Assembly (NCBI GenBank): GCA_001949185.1
Contig: BDGG01000007.1
Location: 1,012,730-1,076,729, forward strand
Source of the DNA: Ramazzottius varieornatus
Lineage: Eukaryota > Tardigrada > Eutardigrada > Parachela > Ramazzottiidae
Reading direction: 5' to 3'
Length of the DNA stretch: 64,000 nucleotides
The notes under the pieces are model-generated. The model was not told the DNA's origin. It did not search any database and saw only the letters and a program-made list of their open reading frames with translations. Below, piece by piece: positions 11,601 through 23,390 of this stretch; position 1 is the first letter of the stretch, and each line of letters starts with the position of its first letter. A program made the position numbers and the translations under genes.

Positions 11601-14529
11601 TGAAACTGGGTCAGTGCTTTGTATGGAAATCAGTTGCCGCTAATCTTATCGGTCGGGGCGCAGGCAGGAGGAGTCCTTTCGCGTCAACTGGACTTCACTT
11701 TGGGTATTTGTGGGCATTCTCGGTGGAATAAGTCTAAAGACCCCTCGTCTAAGATGGCCGTCTTAATAGTGATGATGCGTTTAGTGTTTCCTTGCAGCGA
11801 ATTAACTGGCGGCTTAGCCAGTACAACATGTGCCATTCAGCGCGCGAGTGAAGAGGGAAAACGGAGACGGATCTCCTGTCAAACGGAAGAAACAATTAGG
11901 AGCGGTCTCAAGCACCCATTCAGAGCAGCAGTGATCCGCATCACAAAAAACCATTACAACGGCGGCAATTGCGCGGAAACCCTTTTTGCTTCTTCTCCAA
12001 ACAAGCGCCTCGTCAGTGTGCATACAAGGGCCGGATATCGGGATTGCTTCTCCGCAACGTTGACTTTAACATCATACCCATCGTCCAACTCCCGAATTAA
12101 CAAAGGTTAGAAAAATCTGGGGTTCCCCACGTGGAAAATTGAAGTTTTGGACAATTTTCGGATAGCTATCAATAGTAACAGGCTGAGAGATTTTGTCACG
12201 TGAGGGCGGAATTTCAACACCTGCAAAGAAAGCAATTCCTTTTTTGCCGCTTTTCTGCTACGATGACAGAGCTCTTCGCCATTTGCACACACTGATCAGA
12301 CAGGGAGCTCGAGCTACCATACTTTCTGGATGAAATTAACAGTAATTTGCAATCTCCGGTAAGACTCCGCTGGGAATTGTTGGTCCAGCGTGATTGACAG
12401 GGCGATAAGCTCCTTGTGTCCATCCTAAACAAGTCCGTCTGGTCATTTTCCCCAGCTTTACACTTCCTTGTCCACATCGCTCAACCCGTCACTCTCTCCA
12501 ATGTATTCGCCATCACGAGACTCTAACTGGCTGTCCGTAGGGACTGTACGGCACCTAAAAGCCTATAGTGTCTGCTAATCAGCTCATGCATATGCCATGA
12601 AAAGTTAGCCCGATAATAAAATGGCCATCTTCCCTACAATCCTCACTCTTAATGCTATTGCGCACGTTATTCCAAGCACGTGGAGTAAATTAGGCTTCGA
12701 TTGAAAGAAAGGTCCTCCTTAACCGTTCTTGATGGCACTTGGGTTCAAGCTAAACAAGACCCCATTGATGGATGAACTGTGTTGTGCATTGGCAATACGA
12801 CAGGAAGAGGATCTGTGTGCGTGTCTTGCGTGGATGGACCAGAGCATTGATATCGCCCTTGATCAAGTTGATATGAAACATCTTTCATGAAAGCTTCACG
12901 ACCATATCGTGCTCTCCCTTCTTCGGTGCAGCTTGCCACTTGCGCCCAAAGAGCTTGTCAAGTGTTTTGCTACCAAGCCTCAGTTAGATGGCATCCTTGT
13001 CGAAAGACTGCGTCTGTTCGAGCGTGCATCTGTTTACGCTTGTCCGCTAAAGCGAAACGTCCTTTTGCTTAAACTTGGCAATACTAAAGTTCCGAAGTCA
13101 AACATTCTCGTTTGCAGCGGATTCCGTAGAAAAATGGCAAGTTGCTCTTTGTTGATTTCAAAAGATATCGGTCGGCTTAATGTCAAACCGCAAATCTTCA
13201 CATAGTGAATTGTGTCGTGACCAAAGCCAGCTGAAACACAAAAATTAATGGAAGATGTACTTTTCCGGATGTGAAGAGCTTCCGGAGGAACTGATCAAAG
13301 AACGTGGGTTTTAAAGTCTCTATTGCGCGTTAAAACTACGCGGTTCCGGTTGACAACCGAAAATCTTCAAACAGCCCTATTCTTTCCAGGCTGAAATCAC
13401 CAGCAGCTAGCGCAAATTGAAAATATGGCAAACAAGACCCTGAAAATCTTTGATGCGATCCCTTCTATTGTGTTGTAGCTAGCGTGCGAAATGTGGCGCG
13501 CTGTGACGTCCAGGCGGGATGCGGGCATCGGCTTGTCCTGCTTGTCCTACGTGCCCCGATGAAAAGGCGGACACCACAGGAAGTCGCTATTGTCTTCCAA
13601 TCTGCTACTCCGGCTCCCATCCGTGCTGGCTTCCACACAAGCCAGCATTGCCGCCCCGATCAATTATTCCTGCTGGATGGTCTTCCTTGTGGTAATCGGT
13701 ACTGTTGATTCCAATTCCCCGCTAGTGGGCCGACTGTGGACAATGACACTCCAGGAGTGCTTTCAACTTGCGGCTGTCACGTCTCGTGTTCATGGAATCA
13801 AGGGTTAAAACCATAATTGCGACCAAAACAAACTCTTACCCCGACACAGTGGCGCAATACGCTCCACATGCGAAAGCTTCCCGAACGGCATTCCCAAACC
13901 TCAAACATTTCGTCAGCCAGATCAAGAATTGCGAACTGCGCTCGAGGTACACATCATCATACGGCTCCATTTCCAACGGCGAAAGTTATCACTCAGAATT
14001 TCTGGACGATCGATTCATCAGAGTTGACCAGGATTAAAGCTTTTGCCGCCATTTTTCTACGTTCATTCGACTGCTCTTGTTTTCTTCTCTGACTGTTGTC
14101 CGATTCTTTAATGATTGGCGCGATGCTTTACAGACTGCCGCCATCCAGCGGAAGTTACAAATCGATCCGTCAGTTTAAACTTGTCACGGGAAGCGAGAGA
14201 TAAGTGCCCTACATTTGTTATGTGCACGTGTGTTGTGGAAGGAGCGGAAGCCCGACGTGTGCGCCGGACAGCCAGCCGCTCCTGGTGAGAATGTATGGTC
14301 AAGTTGGCCATTATCACCACATTAAGACACACAATAACACGCCTCCAAAACACATTATTCACGTGGATTATCGCCATGAAAACGCTACACTCCAAATGAC
14401 CGTGTTGTGCGCCTTTTAAATTATCGCGTCACCACGAGGCACGTCATCAGTGGAAATCCATTCGGACGACACTTAAACTTCCTTCGGCATGAAACCCTAA
14501 AATTGTAACGGGCTTGGAGCTGCATCGAC

Positions 14530-14630
14530 CAGGTCGCTTCCCAAGTGGCACACGATTCGAGCCAGCATCACTGATAGAGTGCGCCACTTGGGAAGCCATC
14601 TGGTCAACTGCATTGGCCGAGCTCCCATAT
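14530..14630. repeat. Copy of a short palindromic interspersed repeat
   Basis: Two inverted motifs face each other: CTTCCCAAGTGGCACACG near 14,537 and GTGCGCCACTTGGGAAG near 14,580. They are followed by a tail containing a CTGGTCAAC-like segment and GAGCTCCC. The same core with a similar tail recurs at 16,295, 19,160, 32,030 and 33,470, mostly inside introns. It is therefore a dispersed MITE-like family of roughly 60 to 100 bp. Confidence 0.55.
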
Positions 14631-15419
14631 CGTTATTCCATTTCAGCTTATCTCCTTCGGCCAAATGAAGCCATTTGGGCAGTTTAATAGAATGACGATC
14701 GTGAACGACTCTCGCCATTGACCGGAAATTTTATGAGTGAAATACCAAAAGGACTGCGGCATATTCCAACGAAGTTACAGGACTTCATGCGGCTCGGAGA
14801 GGAATTTATATGTGGTAATATTGACTTCCTGTTGATGTAGAGTGGCTTGTTCGGACTGGGATAAGAAGTAGGTGGAAGAGTGATAATTTGCGTGAGCGGT
14901 GTATTTGACACAAGTTTACGGTCAGATTACCGCTATCGACAGTGAATGAGGGTGGATGGTCGGAGTCAAAGAGTAGCTTCGCTTTTCAAGAGCACGAAAC
15001 GTCCGAACATGCGAAAGGAATAAATGGTCAAGCCGAGCTGACTTCCGGCTTGATGTATGGATGCTCGGACGAGCGGAAGTTCTGGTGAAATTGAGACTAC
15101 CGCTCTCGTTTGGAGAACCTGAATGTCATTAGCCCGTCTACCGCCTGCGAGCGATCTACACCCTGATCCCTTGTTCTAAACATTTACTGTCAGCTAGCCA
15201 AATTACAAACTAAAAAAGGGAATTTTGCGTGGATAACTAAAATCAACAATATTCGATGAAAGCTCGAACAATGAAACTAATGTAGTCGTGTCTTTTACCG
15301 GGAAAACATAGTTCAGGTTGGAAATGCATTGTTTCGACGTCCCCAAAGCAGCGCAGTGGGTTTCAAGATTAAGAGGCTTTCAGGGATTACCATGTAAGCG
15401 CTAAGAAAATTTGTTCCAA

Positions 15420-15425
15420 TTTATT
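15420..15425 (-). terminator. Polyadenylation signal of PSPH
   Basis: AATAAA on the minus strand, 17 nt downstream of the PSPH stop codon. This is the expected placement in a compact genome. Confidence 0.6.
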
Positions 15426-15441
15426 AAACATGAACTGGGAG

Positions 15442-16965
15442 CTACGAATGGACACCATTTGCTACGGGTAATTCGTCGGTCAGTTCTCGAAAGCTCGTAA
15501 CGAACCACTTGGCTTCTCGTCGTACACGTTCCCTTATAACAACCCCACCAAACCCGATGAAGGCATCCTGTAAATAAATCAATAAGTTTTTCCATCAAAG
15601 GCAGAATCAAAAAATTGATAGTTTTCTTGGTTTATTTCCATCGCGATATCAGATTTCAAAACTGATCTCCCTAACATTACTTACGGCAGGTGGCGCTGCT
15701 TCGGCGTCGGTGGAGCCATCCCCCACCATGACCAAGTGCTGGTATCCGAAAGTACTTTTCAGGTACCCACAAGCCTGGCCTTTACCCCCATTGGCACACG
15801 TCATGGCATTCTCATCGAAGCCGGCGTAGTCTCCTGCGGAAAAAACACACTCACGTAACACCTCGGTAGGTTACAAGACTTCAGGAGAAATGTTCACCGT
15901 TATAGTACCACGTCAACCGGTTGCAAAAGACATTTTCCGGCGGTATCTGTAGTTGCTCCGCCAGCGGCAGTATGAAAAAGTCGAAGCCGCCAGACACTAG
16001 GAAGACGTCAGTACCTTTGGCTCTCAAGGCTGCTACTAAGTCGCTGTAACAGAGAAGCCTGGGTAAAACTCACCATTACAAAACTGGAAGTAAGAATAGC
16101 GTGGGAGTTCGGCAAAGAATCTCGACAGATCGTTTTCCCACGTGACGCACGCCTTCGGTGTCTTCGGCTGGCCCTGTGAGCCGTTGGACAAAGCTCAACG
16201 ACCGTTTTCCGAAGTGGCGCACAGTTTCGGAACATTACTGTAACCGTGTTGAAAGCCGAATCTCGAGAAGTTCCCTTTTTCAACTAGCGCATGCTGTTAG
16301 CCAACAAAGATGAAAACGTGCGCCACTTGGGATAACTATATGGTCGCATTTGTTTGCAGAGTTCCCACGTACGCTATGCCCTCGGTTAATACTGGCGGAT
16401 GTTTCTTCACGAAGGTCTTGGTTTGGTCCAACGTCGGTCTGATTATGTTGAGTCTTTCTTGCAGACAAGTCTTGAAGGGAAGATTGCCTCCCATAGCTTG
16501 CTTGGTCCATTCGGCCACTTCTTTCCCGACTCCGCAGTAGGTTGCGATCTCATCGATACCTTCGATGGGAGTGATGGTCGAGTCGACATCGAAGCAGACG
16601 GCGTCGACGCGCCTCCAAATGGACTTGACTTCTTCGGGTGTTTGATCGTAGCTCGTTGAGCGATTCTTCGACCTGCAAACACACGGACAGTTCAACATGA
16701 AGTGACGGCGTGCTCGAGGCATGCCAGTCTCGCTCGAAAAACTAGGTTGCTTGCTTATCGACCATCGCAGGCGCGACTGGTTTCGAAAGCCGCAACCAAG
16801 AGAATTTCCATGAAGCGCATAACGACAGACGCAGCTCACACGGTACAAGACCAATCGAATTTACAAAGGCATTACTGTTCTCACTTCTTCCCACATGAAA
16901 TCGGTGCAAAATTTCGTCATTTTACCTACTAACCTTCCGGTCGGGATGGGGCTCATGGTTGGCAT
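15442..16965 (-). CDS. PSPH: Phosphoserine phosphatase
   Basis: The enzyme catalyses the last step of L-serine synthesis, removing phosphate from O-phosphoserine in the cytosol. Five exons join in frame: 16,934-16,965, 16,373-16,672, 15,898-16,043, 15,685-15,833 and 15,442-15,567, giving 250 aa; the human enzyme has 225. All haloacid-dehalogenase motifs are present: nucleophile and acid/base Asp39 and Asp41 in FDVDST, the VSGGF Ser motif near residue 127, the conserved Lys in GGKG near 177, and GDGSTD near 197-202. The family ending ADAFIGFGGVVI with the following AKW block is intact. The start chosen is the first ATG of a short exon (MPTMSPIPTG) that splices with correct phase. Its own 5' acceptor-like site suggests a further 5' UTR exon. 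The extra residues relative to human are at the N-terminus. An AATAAA signal on the minus strand lies 17 nt past the stop. Confidence 0.95.
16130..16365. repeat. Palindromic interspersed repeat in PSPH intron 2
   Basis: Copies of the dispersed motif occur here in both orientations. GTGCGCCACTTGGGATAAC lies near 16,319 with the tail TTTGCAGAGTTCCC, and inverted relatives TTTTCCCACGTGACGCACG and TTTTCCGAAGTGGCGCAC lie near 16,133 and 16,202. The tail reaches within about 10 nt of the exon 2 donor. Confidence 0.55.
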
Positions 16966-18011
16966 TCTTCTTCCCACTGCAAAGGCCGTAGAGCGAGCAG
17001 CCAGACCTGCAACCTACCATGATGATAACATCAAATACTATCCATCCTGAACAAAATGCTGCAGTCTAAACCACCATCAGACTGAAGAGCAAATCGGCTG
17101 CCCTGGGCAAGCAGAAACATAATTCTAAGCGCGACTGAGAGAAGAATGGTTCTGCGGTCAGCAGAATGATTACAGCACGCCAGTGCGTTGATAACGCAGT
17201 ACAAAAGCAAGAGCTTCCCCATATCAACTCGCGCAATCGAACACGTGGTCTAATGCGAGACAGCCCAACGACACGTGACACAACCAGCGGTACAAGAGTC
17301 GCCTGCTCCAGAATTGTTCAGATACTCCAAGCAGCCAGAAGCAGATGTCGACTGCACAGATTGTTAACGCACTTACCTCCCGATCTTCTTCAAGTCCCCA
17401 CGTGCGAAAGCTACGGCTGGGCAACGCCGTATTCTGCAAGAAACGCTGCAGACTAATTATCCTTCTGTTTCCCGCGTTTCGACAACAGGCGGTTCCCGTT
17501 CCAGCTAGGCGATTCCTGAGCAAGAAGAGTCGTCCTGTGGAAGCTGATTTCACAGTATGCGGTCCCTCCTATCCATCGTCGCCGTGCTGGAACTTTAGGG
17601 ATGTGGGAGAACTGAAGGGAAAAAACCTAGGACTGTACTGTCTGTACATGCCATTTTGTTGGACTTTGCATTCTTGCTGATCGCAATCACTGATCAGCTG
17701 TTCTAAATAGGGCGTGGCGCTGCAGTTTATTCCAGCCAATCAGTTGCCTCAATACCAGATGGCGTGGCGTACTTCCGTTTTCCGGTAGGATCTCGCAGCG
17801 TCGCGCTTCCAATTCCGATCACTGCTCAGTCTCAAGAACCTTCAACGTTCTCGAGTAAGAGTCGTAAAAAGCTGGGATATTCTATGCAACTTGATCTAGA
17901 ACGAGCAACGGAATAAGCAACCTCATAGACAAATTATGAGCGCGACCATGAAACTGCGTGTCAGAAGTAATGTGAAAATTGTCAAAAACGGCAAAGAAGT
18001 CGTGACGCAAG
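16966..18011. other. Intergenic region between PSPH and CD2BP2
   Basis: No confident gene. A minus-strand frame at 17,376-17,553 starts with an Arg/Ser-rich leader like a mitochondrial presequence and ends at a good GTAAGT donor, but its phase does not fit the first PSPH exon. It could be a 5' UTR exon of PSPH or nothing. Confidence 0.35.
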
Positions 18012-19497
18012 TTACACGTATAGATCGAAATCAACACGTTTCGATGTGTAAAATGGAGCGTCGATTGCTCCAGCCTTCCTAACAAACACACCATCTTTAA
18101 AGAAATCTTGTTGGACCCATTCGTTCATTTGTTCGCTGGAATAAGGTCCATGAATCGCTTCCTCGTCTGTATTCTTCCATTTGTATTCCCAGAACGTCTG
18201 CGAAGATTCCGGCTGTGCTTCTGCAAACATGAACGATCGTCTTAGAGAAATCTCGGGTTATTCACACAAGACTTCACTCGAAATCTTACCGGATTGCAGT
18301 GACGGTTTGCTGTCGCTCGTCGACTCTGCTGTCGGATCGAATTCATCCCCGAAGATGTCATGTTGCTTGCTGACGGTCATACCAGCCAACCTTTCGTTTT
18401 CCTTCTTGAGCAAGAAGGCCAGTTTTTCGTAGTTATTCTGGTACGTTTCCAAGTGGCCTTTTTGAAGAAGCGTATCAGCCGCTGTCGTCAGCTTGTCGAA
18501 CTTCTCCTTGGCTTCGTCCACTTCGGTCGGCGCTCCTTCCGCTTTCTGGCCCTTCTTCTGCCGTTGAACAGGCTTCATGGCTCCACCGACCCGGCGAAGA
18601 GCTTTCGTGACGGTCTCACCTGAAAAAGACACATTTTTCCAGTCGTTTAATCAAAAAGCAACAGGAACGCAAAATGCACAGGCGATACTGTGTCCACCGC
18701 TAAGTCGCCACCTGTAACAGTAAGTGTGATGGCACATGAGACGAACCACTGCACGGTCTGTCACAATTAAAAAAAATACCTGGTTGCATTATGGACAAGA
18801 GGATCGTGTAGAGTTCCGCGTCGGAAGGAACAGGTGGTGCAGCAGCAGCTTCTGCCTCAGCATCATCAGCTTTCTTCTGTTGTTGCTTCTCAAAGTCTTC
18901 GTTGGCGAACTGGTCGAGACCATCTAGCCAAGCATCTTTAATTTCTTTATCCGTGGAAAAATGGTAGTGCCCGTCCGTATCGAAATGTCCCTCCTCCAGC
19001 TCTTCCTGAATATTGAACGGTGTGATTCGAACACCTTCATCCACTTTGAATGTTCCCTCTTCTTGTCCTGTAACGGAATAACTGAAACTGTGACTCGGCA
19101 ATTTCAAAAGATGGCATCTCGGCAAACAAACTCGATCAGAGCGTTGTTTCAGGCGGCGCATGCTATTAGCCACCAACAATGGATACATGCGCTACTTGGG
19201 GACATGATCTGGTCGAGTCCGTTTGCCAAGCTCCCGAAAAATATTCAGTACTGTATTGATTGAAATTATTCCCGCCGTCAGTAAGGTACCTTCGACGTCG
19301 TCATCCTGAAGGATATCGTATTTCTCCGTATCTCCTCCTTCCTCTGCATCCTCATCATCACTGTCAATGGCTTTCGTGTCGCGGTCTGCCTTCCCAGGGA
19401 TTTTTGGACGTTTGAACGCAGGATCGTCTGAATCGTCGTCGTCAGCAGCCCTCTTCCGAACAGTTCCCTCTGACGTATCCATGTTCCGTCCTGGCAT
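18012..19497 (-). CDS. CD2BP2: CD2BP2 / U5 snRNP 52K GYF-domain protein
   Basis: This is the homologue of human CD2BP2 and yeast Lin1, a U5 snRNP assembly factor that binds Pro-rich ligands and PRPF6 through its GYF domain. Four exons join in frame: 19,290-19,497, 18,780-19,067, 18,290-18,619 and 18,012-18,220, giving 344 aa; the human protein has 341. The N-terminus is acidic with an RKR basic cluster and the family PAFKRPKIP segment. The middle carries the conserved KVDEGVRITPFNIQEELEEG block and a GLDQFANEDFE segment. The last exon encodes the GYF domain (FWEYKWKNTDEE...HGPYSSEQMNEWV), with the Gly-Pro-Tyr and Trp residues that form the Pro-peptide pocket; the Phe of the classical GFY/GYF turn falls in a GVFVRK segment. 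Introns are 160 to 222 nt, and the first contains a dispersed palindromic repeat. No breaks are seen. Confidence 0.95.
19160..19240 (+). repeat. Palindromic interspersed repeat in CD2BP2 intron 1
   Basis: The segment runs from CATGCTATTAGCCACC through TGCGCTACTTGGGGAC to TGCCAAGCTCCC. It aligns over about 75 bp with the copy in PSPH intron 2, which begins CATGCTGTTAGCCAAC. The two copies clearly share a recent common source. Confidence 0.6.
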
Positions 19498-20590
19498 GTC
19501 CCGACGGGACCTCCAACTCTCAACGCTCCCTGGACTCCACGGCGAACTACAACGCGCACTTTATTTCCTGATCGAAGTTGATGCGGATTTCAGAAGAGCC
19601 TGCGCGAGGCCGCGAGCAAAATATGAAAACTGGGAATAAAAAATGAAAACAAAATTTTAGACCTTTAGGAACCGTAATAACAGCAGATAACAGTAATAAG
19701 AATAGTGATCTCAACGGGCGGAACGGATTCTTATTAAGGAACGTTATTTTCGTAATAACGGCAATGGAGCGTTATTTCCGTAATAACGGCAATGGAGCGT
19801 TATTTCGTGTAGTACGAAGTGAAAAAAGTTTCGCGAAATGCGGACCGTGGTTAGTAATCACTGGATGTCGCGATTAATACTGCTCCTAACAGAACCAAAT
19901 CACCCGGGACCACAAATAACCATCACCTCGCGTTTTCAGCGTCGTTTGCACGCAAACAGAAATCGAGTCTACAAATTTGTGCAAACTATCCGAGAGTATT
20001 TCTGCTTCTTTCCGGCAGGTTATTTTTCCTCTGTTTCTCACTCCAACACGAGCAAACCTAAATATGTCGAAGCTACGGATACCTCGCAGCTCGTACGACG
20101 CCAAAGTGTCATATATTCTCAGGAAGCGCCATGCTTTGATCAAGAAGAGGGTCAACATAGGACTTTGCGTAAGCCGATGACAGACACTGTACTATTTGTG
20201 CCAGTTCTTGGCAACAACATCCGCTCCTGTTTGAAAAACTATCTATCTCTGTCGACACGCTGCCCCCAACCTTGGACAATCACATTTTTCACTTGGTTGG
20301 TGTCGAACAGGTGAAAATTTTTAAAAAAATCAATGCTTTGCAAGGTGGCAGTTACTCCAGCAGTTATTGCACTCCTGACTCAACTGCTGTGTTAACTTTA
20401 ACCGTGAATCATTGAGTCGTAAAACTGACTGAGCGAGCTTAAGTATTAAATTAACTCGTCCGCACGTTTTGCTTCTACGATACTTCTGTCCTTCTACCTC
20501 GGGAATATCATTATATAGTTCTCCAACATCGTGTTGAGTGCAGTTTTTCGAAGGTGAGGGTGGAATCTCGATCGGTGGAGGTGTTGTGAT
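19498..20590. other. Intergenic; short tandem repeat and possible LINE 5' region
   Basis: At 19,742-19,812 a 28-bp unit (core CGTAATAACGGCAATGGAG) is repeated about two and a half times, and AATAACG motifs are spread from 19,660. A 158-codon plus-strand frame at 19,838-20,314 has no recognisable domain. The part nearest 20,591 is probably the 5' untranslated part of the retrotransposon that follows. Confidence 0.4.
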
Positions 20591-23390
20591 TTGCAGGTCG
20601 AGTACTGCTCAATCAATCAACCGTACGAAACGACTCCTGTGGAGATCGCTGATTGGTGCACGTCTGTTGTAGACTTCTTCAAGACTGTCCAGACGAAAGT
20701 GTTTGCGAAAGATACGGCCAAGGTGAAGGAGGATATCCTGCTGCTGAGCTCCGGATTGCTTAAGGTGCAAGGATCGATTGTACGAATGCTGGCGGAGAAG
20801 ATCGAACAGCTACCAGTACAGATTGAGGACGGCATTCGTAACGCTACAAAGCAAGCTGCACAAGAAGCACAGTCAACCTTCCGTACAACTGCTGTCAAAA
20901 ACACGTTTGCTGACATGGTCAAAATAAACCCAAACGTCCTGATCCTGAAGCCTGTCGACGGGGAAGAGCAGAATGGCCACCGGAAGTCAAACCGTGAGCT
21001 CACTGAACTGGGCAGTAAAGTGAAGACAGCTTTGGGGCTTGAAAGTAATCAAGTAGAGCTAGCAGGAATTAGATCGACCGCGAACAACGGTGCTGTTTAC
21101 GAATTTGCGACCAGAGAAGATCGTCATAAGGCCAAGACTGCCCTTGAGAATTGTTGTGCTACGACGAAGTACACGGTAAGCCGTCCTCGAAAGCCTCAAG
21201 TGGTGGTTAAATTTGTTCCGCAGGATGTGACGGAAACAGAGGTGCTGACCGCGGTCTCTGATTGTCCTGGAGTGGAGTCGGATGAATGTAGAAATGACGA
21301 GCAGTAGCCCTACAGTTTCATCGGTATGTTACGAATGAAGAAATGACGAGCTTCAGTACTGATCCGAAGGAAGTTGTGAAGCTGAAACGGAACAGAAAAA
21401 TCGCGTTCGACAATTTCAAACGGTGCACGATGCCACCACTGAAACAAGCTCTTCGATTGTCTGGAAAGACAGCTCGCGGAAACTCGAGATTGCTATTGAG
21501 AAGGTTGACACCAGAAACTTGCTGGAAGTTGCAACCGCCTCTCGTCGTGACAGCAAGAAATTCTTGAACCACGTTCGCTCAAGTGTTGACAAGAAACTCC
21601 TACCACCGATCTCTGATATCGATGGCAATCTCCACTACGACGACGCGCAGCGTGCAATACCTCTCTATTCTGCCTTCATCAACGTCATGTTGCCCTGCAT
21701 TGGCCACTGTGCACAACGGCCAGCGATGCTGTCCTACAGCGACTCTGACGCAGTGTGGCCATCCATCACTGAAGATGAGGTCCTACAAGCAGTCAACAGC
21801 TTGGATTCGAAGAAGTCGAATGGACCCTTCAAAGTTACTGTGGCTTTGCTGCACCGCACAGGTAATGCACTCTTGCCGTCACTTACAAAACTATTTAACC
21901 TCTGTTGTAGCGCCGGATATTTTCCCGACTGCTGGAAAACCCAGTATGTCACCCCCATTCCGAAGACCACTAAAGACCCAACGTCAGCTTCTTCATGGCG
22001 ACCCATTTCCATGTTGCACCCTCTTTCCAAATGTTTTGAAAAAATAATCGGTAAGCGATTGCGAAACTTTTTGGAAGATAGAAACGTATTTGGCACTAGT
22101 CAGTTCGGATTTCGAGAGAGCCATTCAACAGAGCTAGCAAGTTTGCCGATTAGTCAGTACTGGGCAGATGTGTTACACAGTAAAGGGGAAATCGATGCGG
22201 TGTTTCTTGATTGCACAAAGGCTTTTGATCGTGTCGATCACAAAGTGATTCTGCAGAAACTTGAGCGACTTCAGGTCCCTCTACAGTACAGAAGATTACT
22301 CGACAGCTATCTGTCGAACCGAAAACAGGTGGTAGTTTTGAATGGTAAGTCGTCGGGGTATCTGCCAGTTACTAGTGGAGTACCTCAGGGCTCCGTTCTT
22401 GGTCCAATTTTGTTCATTGCTCTGATGTCGGACATAAATGCCGTTGTATCACCTGGTACCTGTCTTAGTGTTTTCGCAGACGATATTCTAGTATCCCGTC
22501 CTCAAGAAACTGCCGTTGACTGCGTTACTCTCCAAACAGATCTGAACAGCATCTCCGCCTGGGGCAGATCCAATCAGCTCACCTTCAACCCCACAAAGTC
22601 CTCTCACCTTCGCCTAAGCTGACGAAGAAGTCCAGGAAGTGCTGGATACCAACTGGACGGAGTCGTCGTGCCTAGTGTATCCACCGTCAAGTACTTGGCT
22701 CTTCACATTGATGGCCGACTAAACTGGACAGCACACTGGTCTGCAAAATGTGCAACAGCTCGAAAACGCATCCGTTACCTGAATTCTCTGTTTAAGTACC
22801 GTAACTCGGCGGCTCGTATCAAGCTTTTCGGTGCTCTGGTGCAGTCCCTTTTCGACTACTGTCCATCTGTGGTGTGGTCGCTACTGGTAGGTACCGTCAG
22901 AGAGATCGAAAAATGCGCCGGTAAGTTTCTCCGCACCGTTCGCCTTGGTGACAGTTCTAGCTGGTCAGACCATGAGCGCTACCAGCATAACGCTTCCAAA
23001 GTTGGGTGGAATAGTCAGCTGATTCGTCGGGTGAACCTTTCTTTATCACTTGTATATAAATTTGTTGTTGGCTCTGTGCCGTTGGGCTTTTGTCTATTTC
23101 AGCCATTAGGAATACGGGAAGAGGATGGTCCCTCGACCTCGACGCGAAGTTTGGACCGAATACGTTCTCATCCCTGTCCCATCCAACCCACTGGGTCTTT
23201 TCTGAATGGTCGCAAGATACCCACCAGTCCTGATTCCTTCGTCGGGATCATGTGCAACTTGTGGAATGCACTAGATTTTCCAGCTGCTGCCTTTGAGAAT
23301 AAATGGAACTTTGACCTTGCTTTGAAATCTGTTGACTGGAAGTCCTTTCCGCTGCTGAATCGTCTGTTTCCCTCAGAACTACTATTTTGA
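20591..23390 (+). mobile_element. Decayed non-LTR retrotransposon, CR1/Jockey type
   Basis: ORF1 (20,591-21,307) encodes a 238-aa gag-like protein with coiled-coil character. It ends without the usual CCHC zinc knuckles. The reverse-transcriptase frame follows at 21,423-22,622. It shows the SSWRPISML block, the AFDRVDH segment, SGVPQGSVLGPILF, and FADD in place of the usual YADD. A stop at 22,620 and a frame change lead to the connector and C-terminal part at 22,668-23,390, which ends in the family SFVGIMCNLWNAL segment. The apurinic endonuclease that should lie between ORF1 and the RT is missing: only about 100 bp separate them. The element is therefore internally deleted and frameshifted, and incapable of autonomous movement. 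No target-site duplication was identified. Confidence 0.85.

Larger units (their letters stand above)
8604..15441. other. 6.8 kb without a supportable gene
   Basis: This long interval separates the 5' end of the LRR gene from the 3' end of phosphoserine phosphatase. Open frames up to 177 codons occur (9,544-10,077 and 11,619-12,110, both +), but their composition looks non-coding and none shows a known motif. Around 13,480-13,830 and 14,190-14,270 short plus-strand frames are Cys-rich; the second ends at a GTGAGA donor-like site. They could be exons of an unrecognised secreted protein, but I cannot build a continuous model. A palindromic repeat copy lies at 14,530-14,630. Confidence 0.4.

Noticed and set aside
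11619-12110. 163-aa gene
   Set aside because: Same reasons: no motif, no conserved composition and an unsupported start.
17376-17553. Mitochondrial presequence exon for PSPH
   Set aside because: The leader looks right and the donor is good, but its phase-0 end cannot join the frame of the 16,934-16,965 exon; joining gives a stop. At most a 5' UTR exon.
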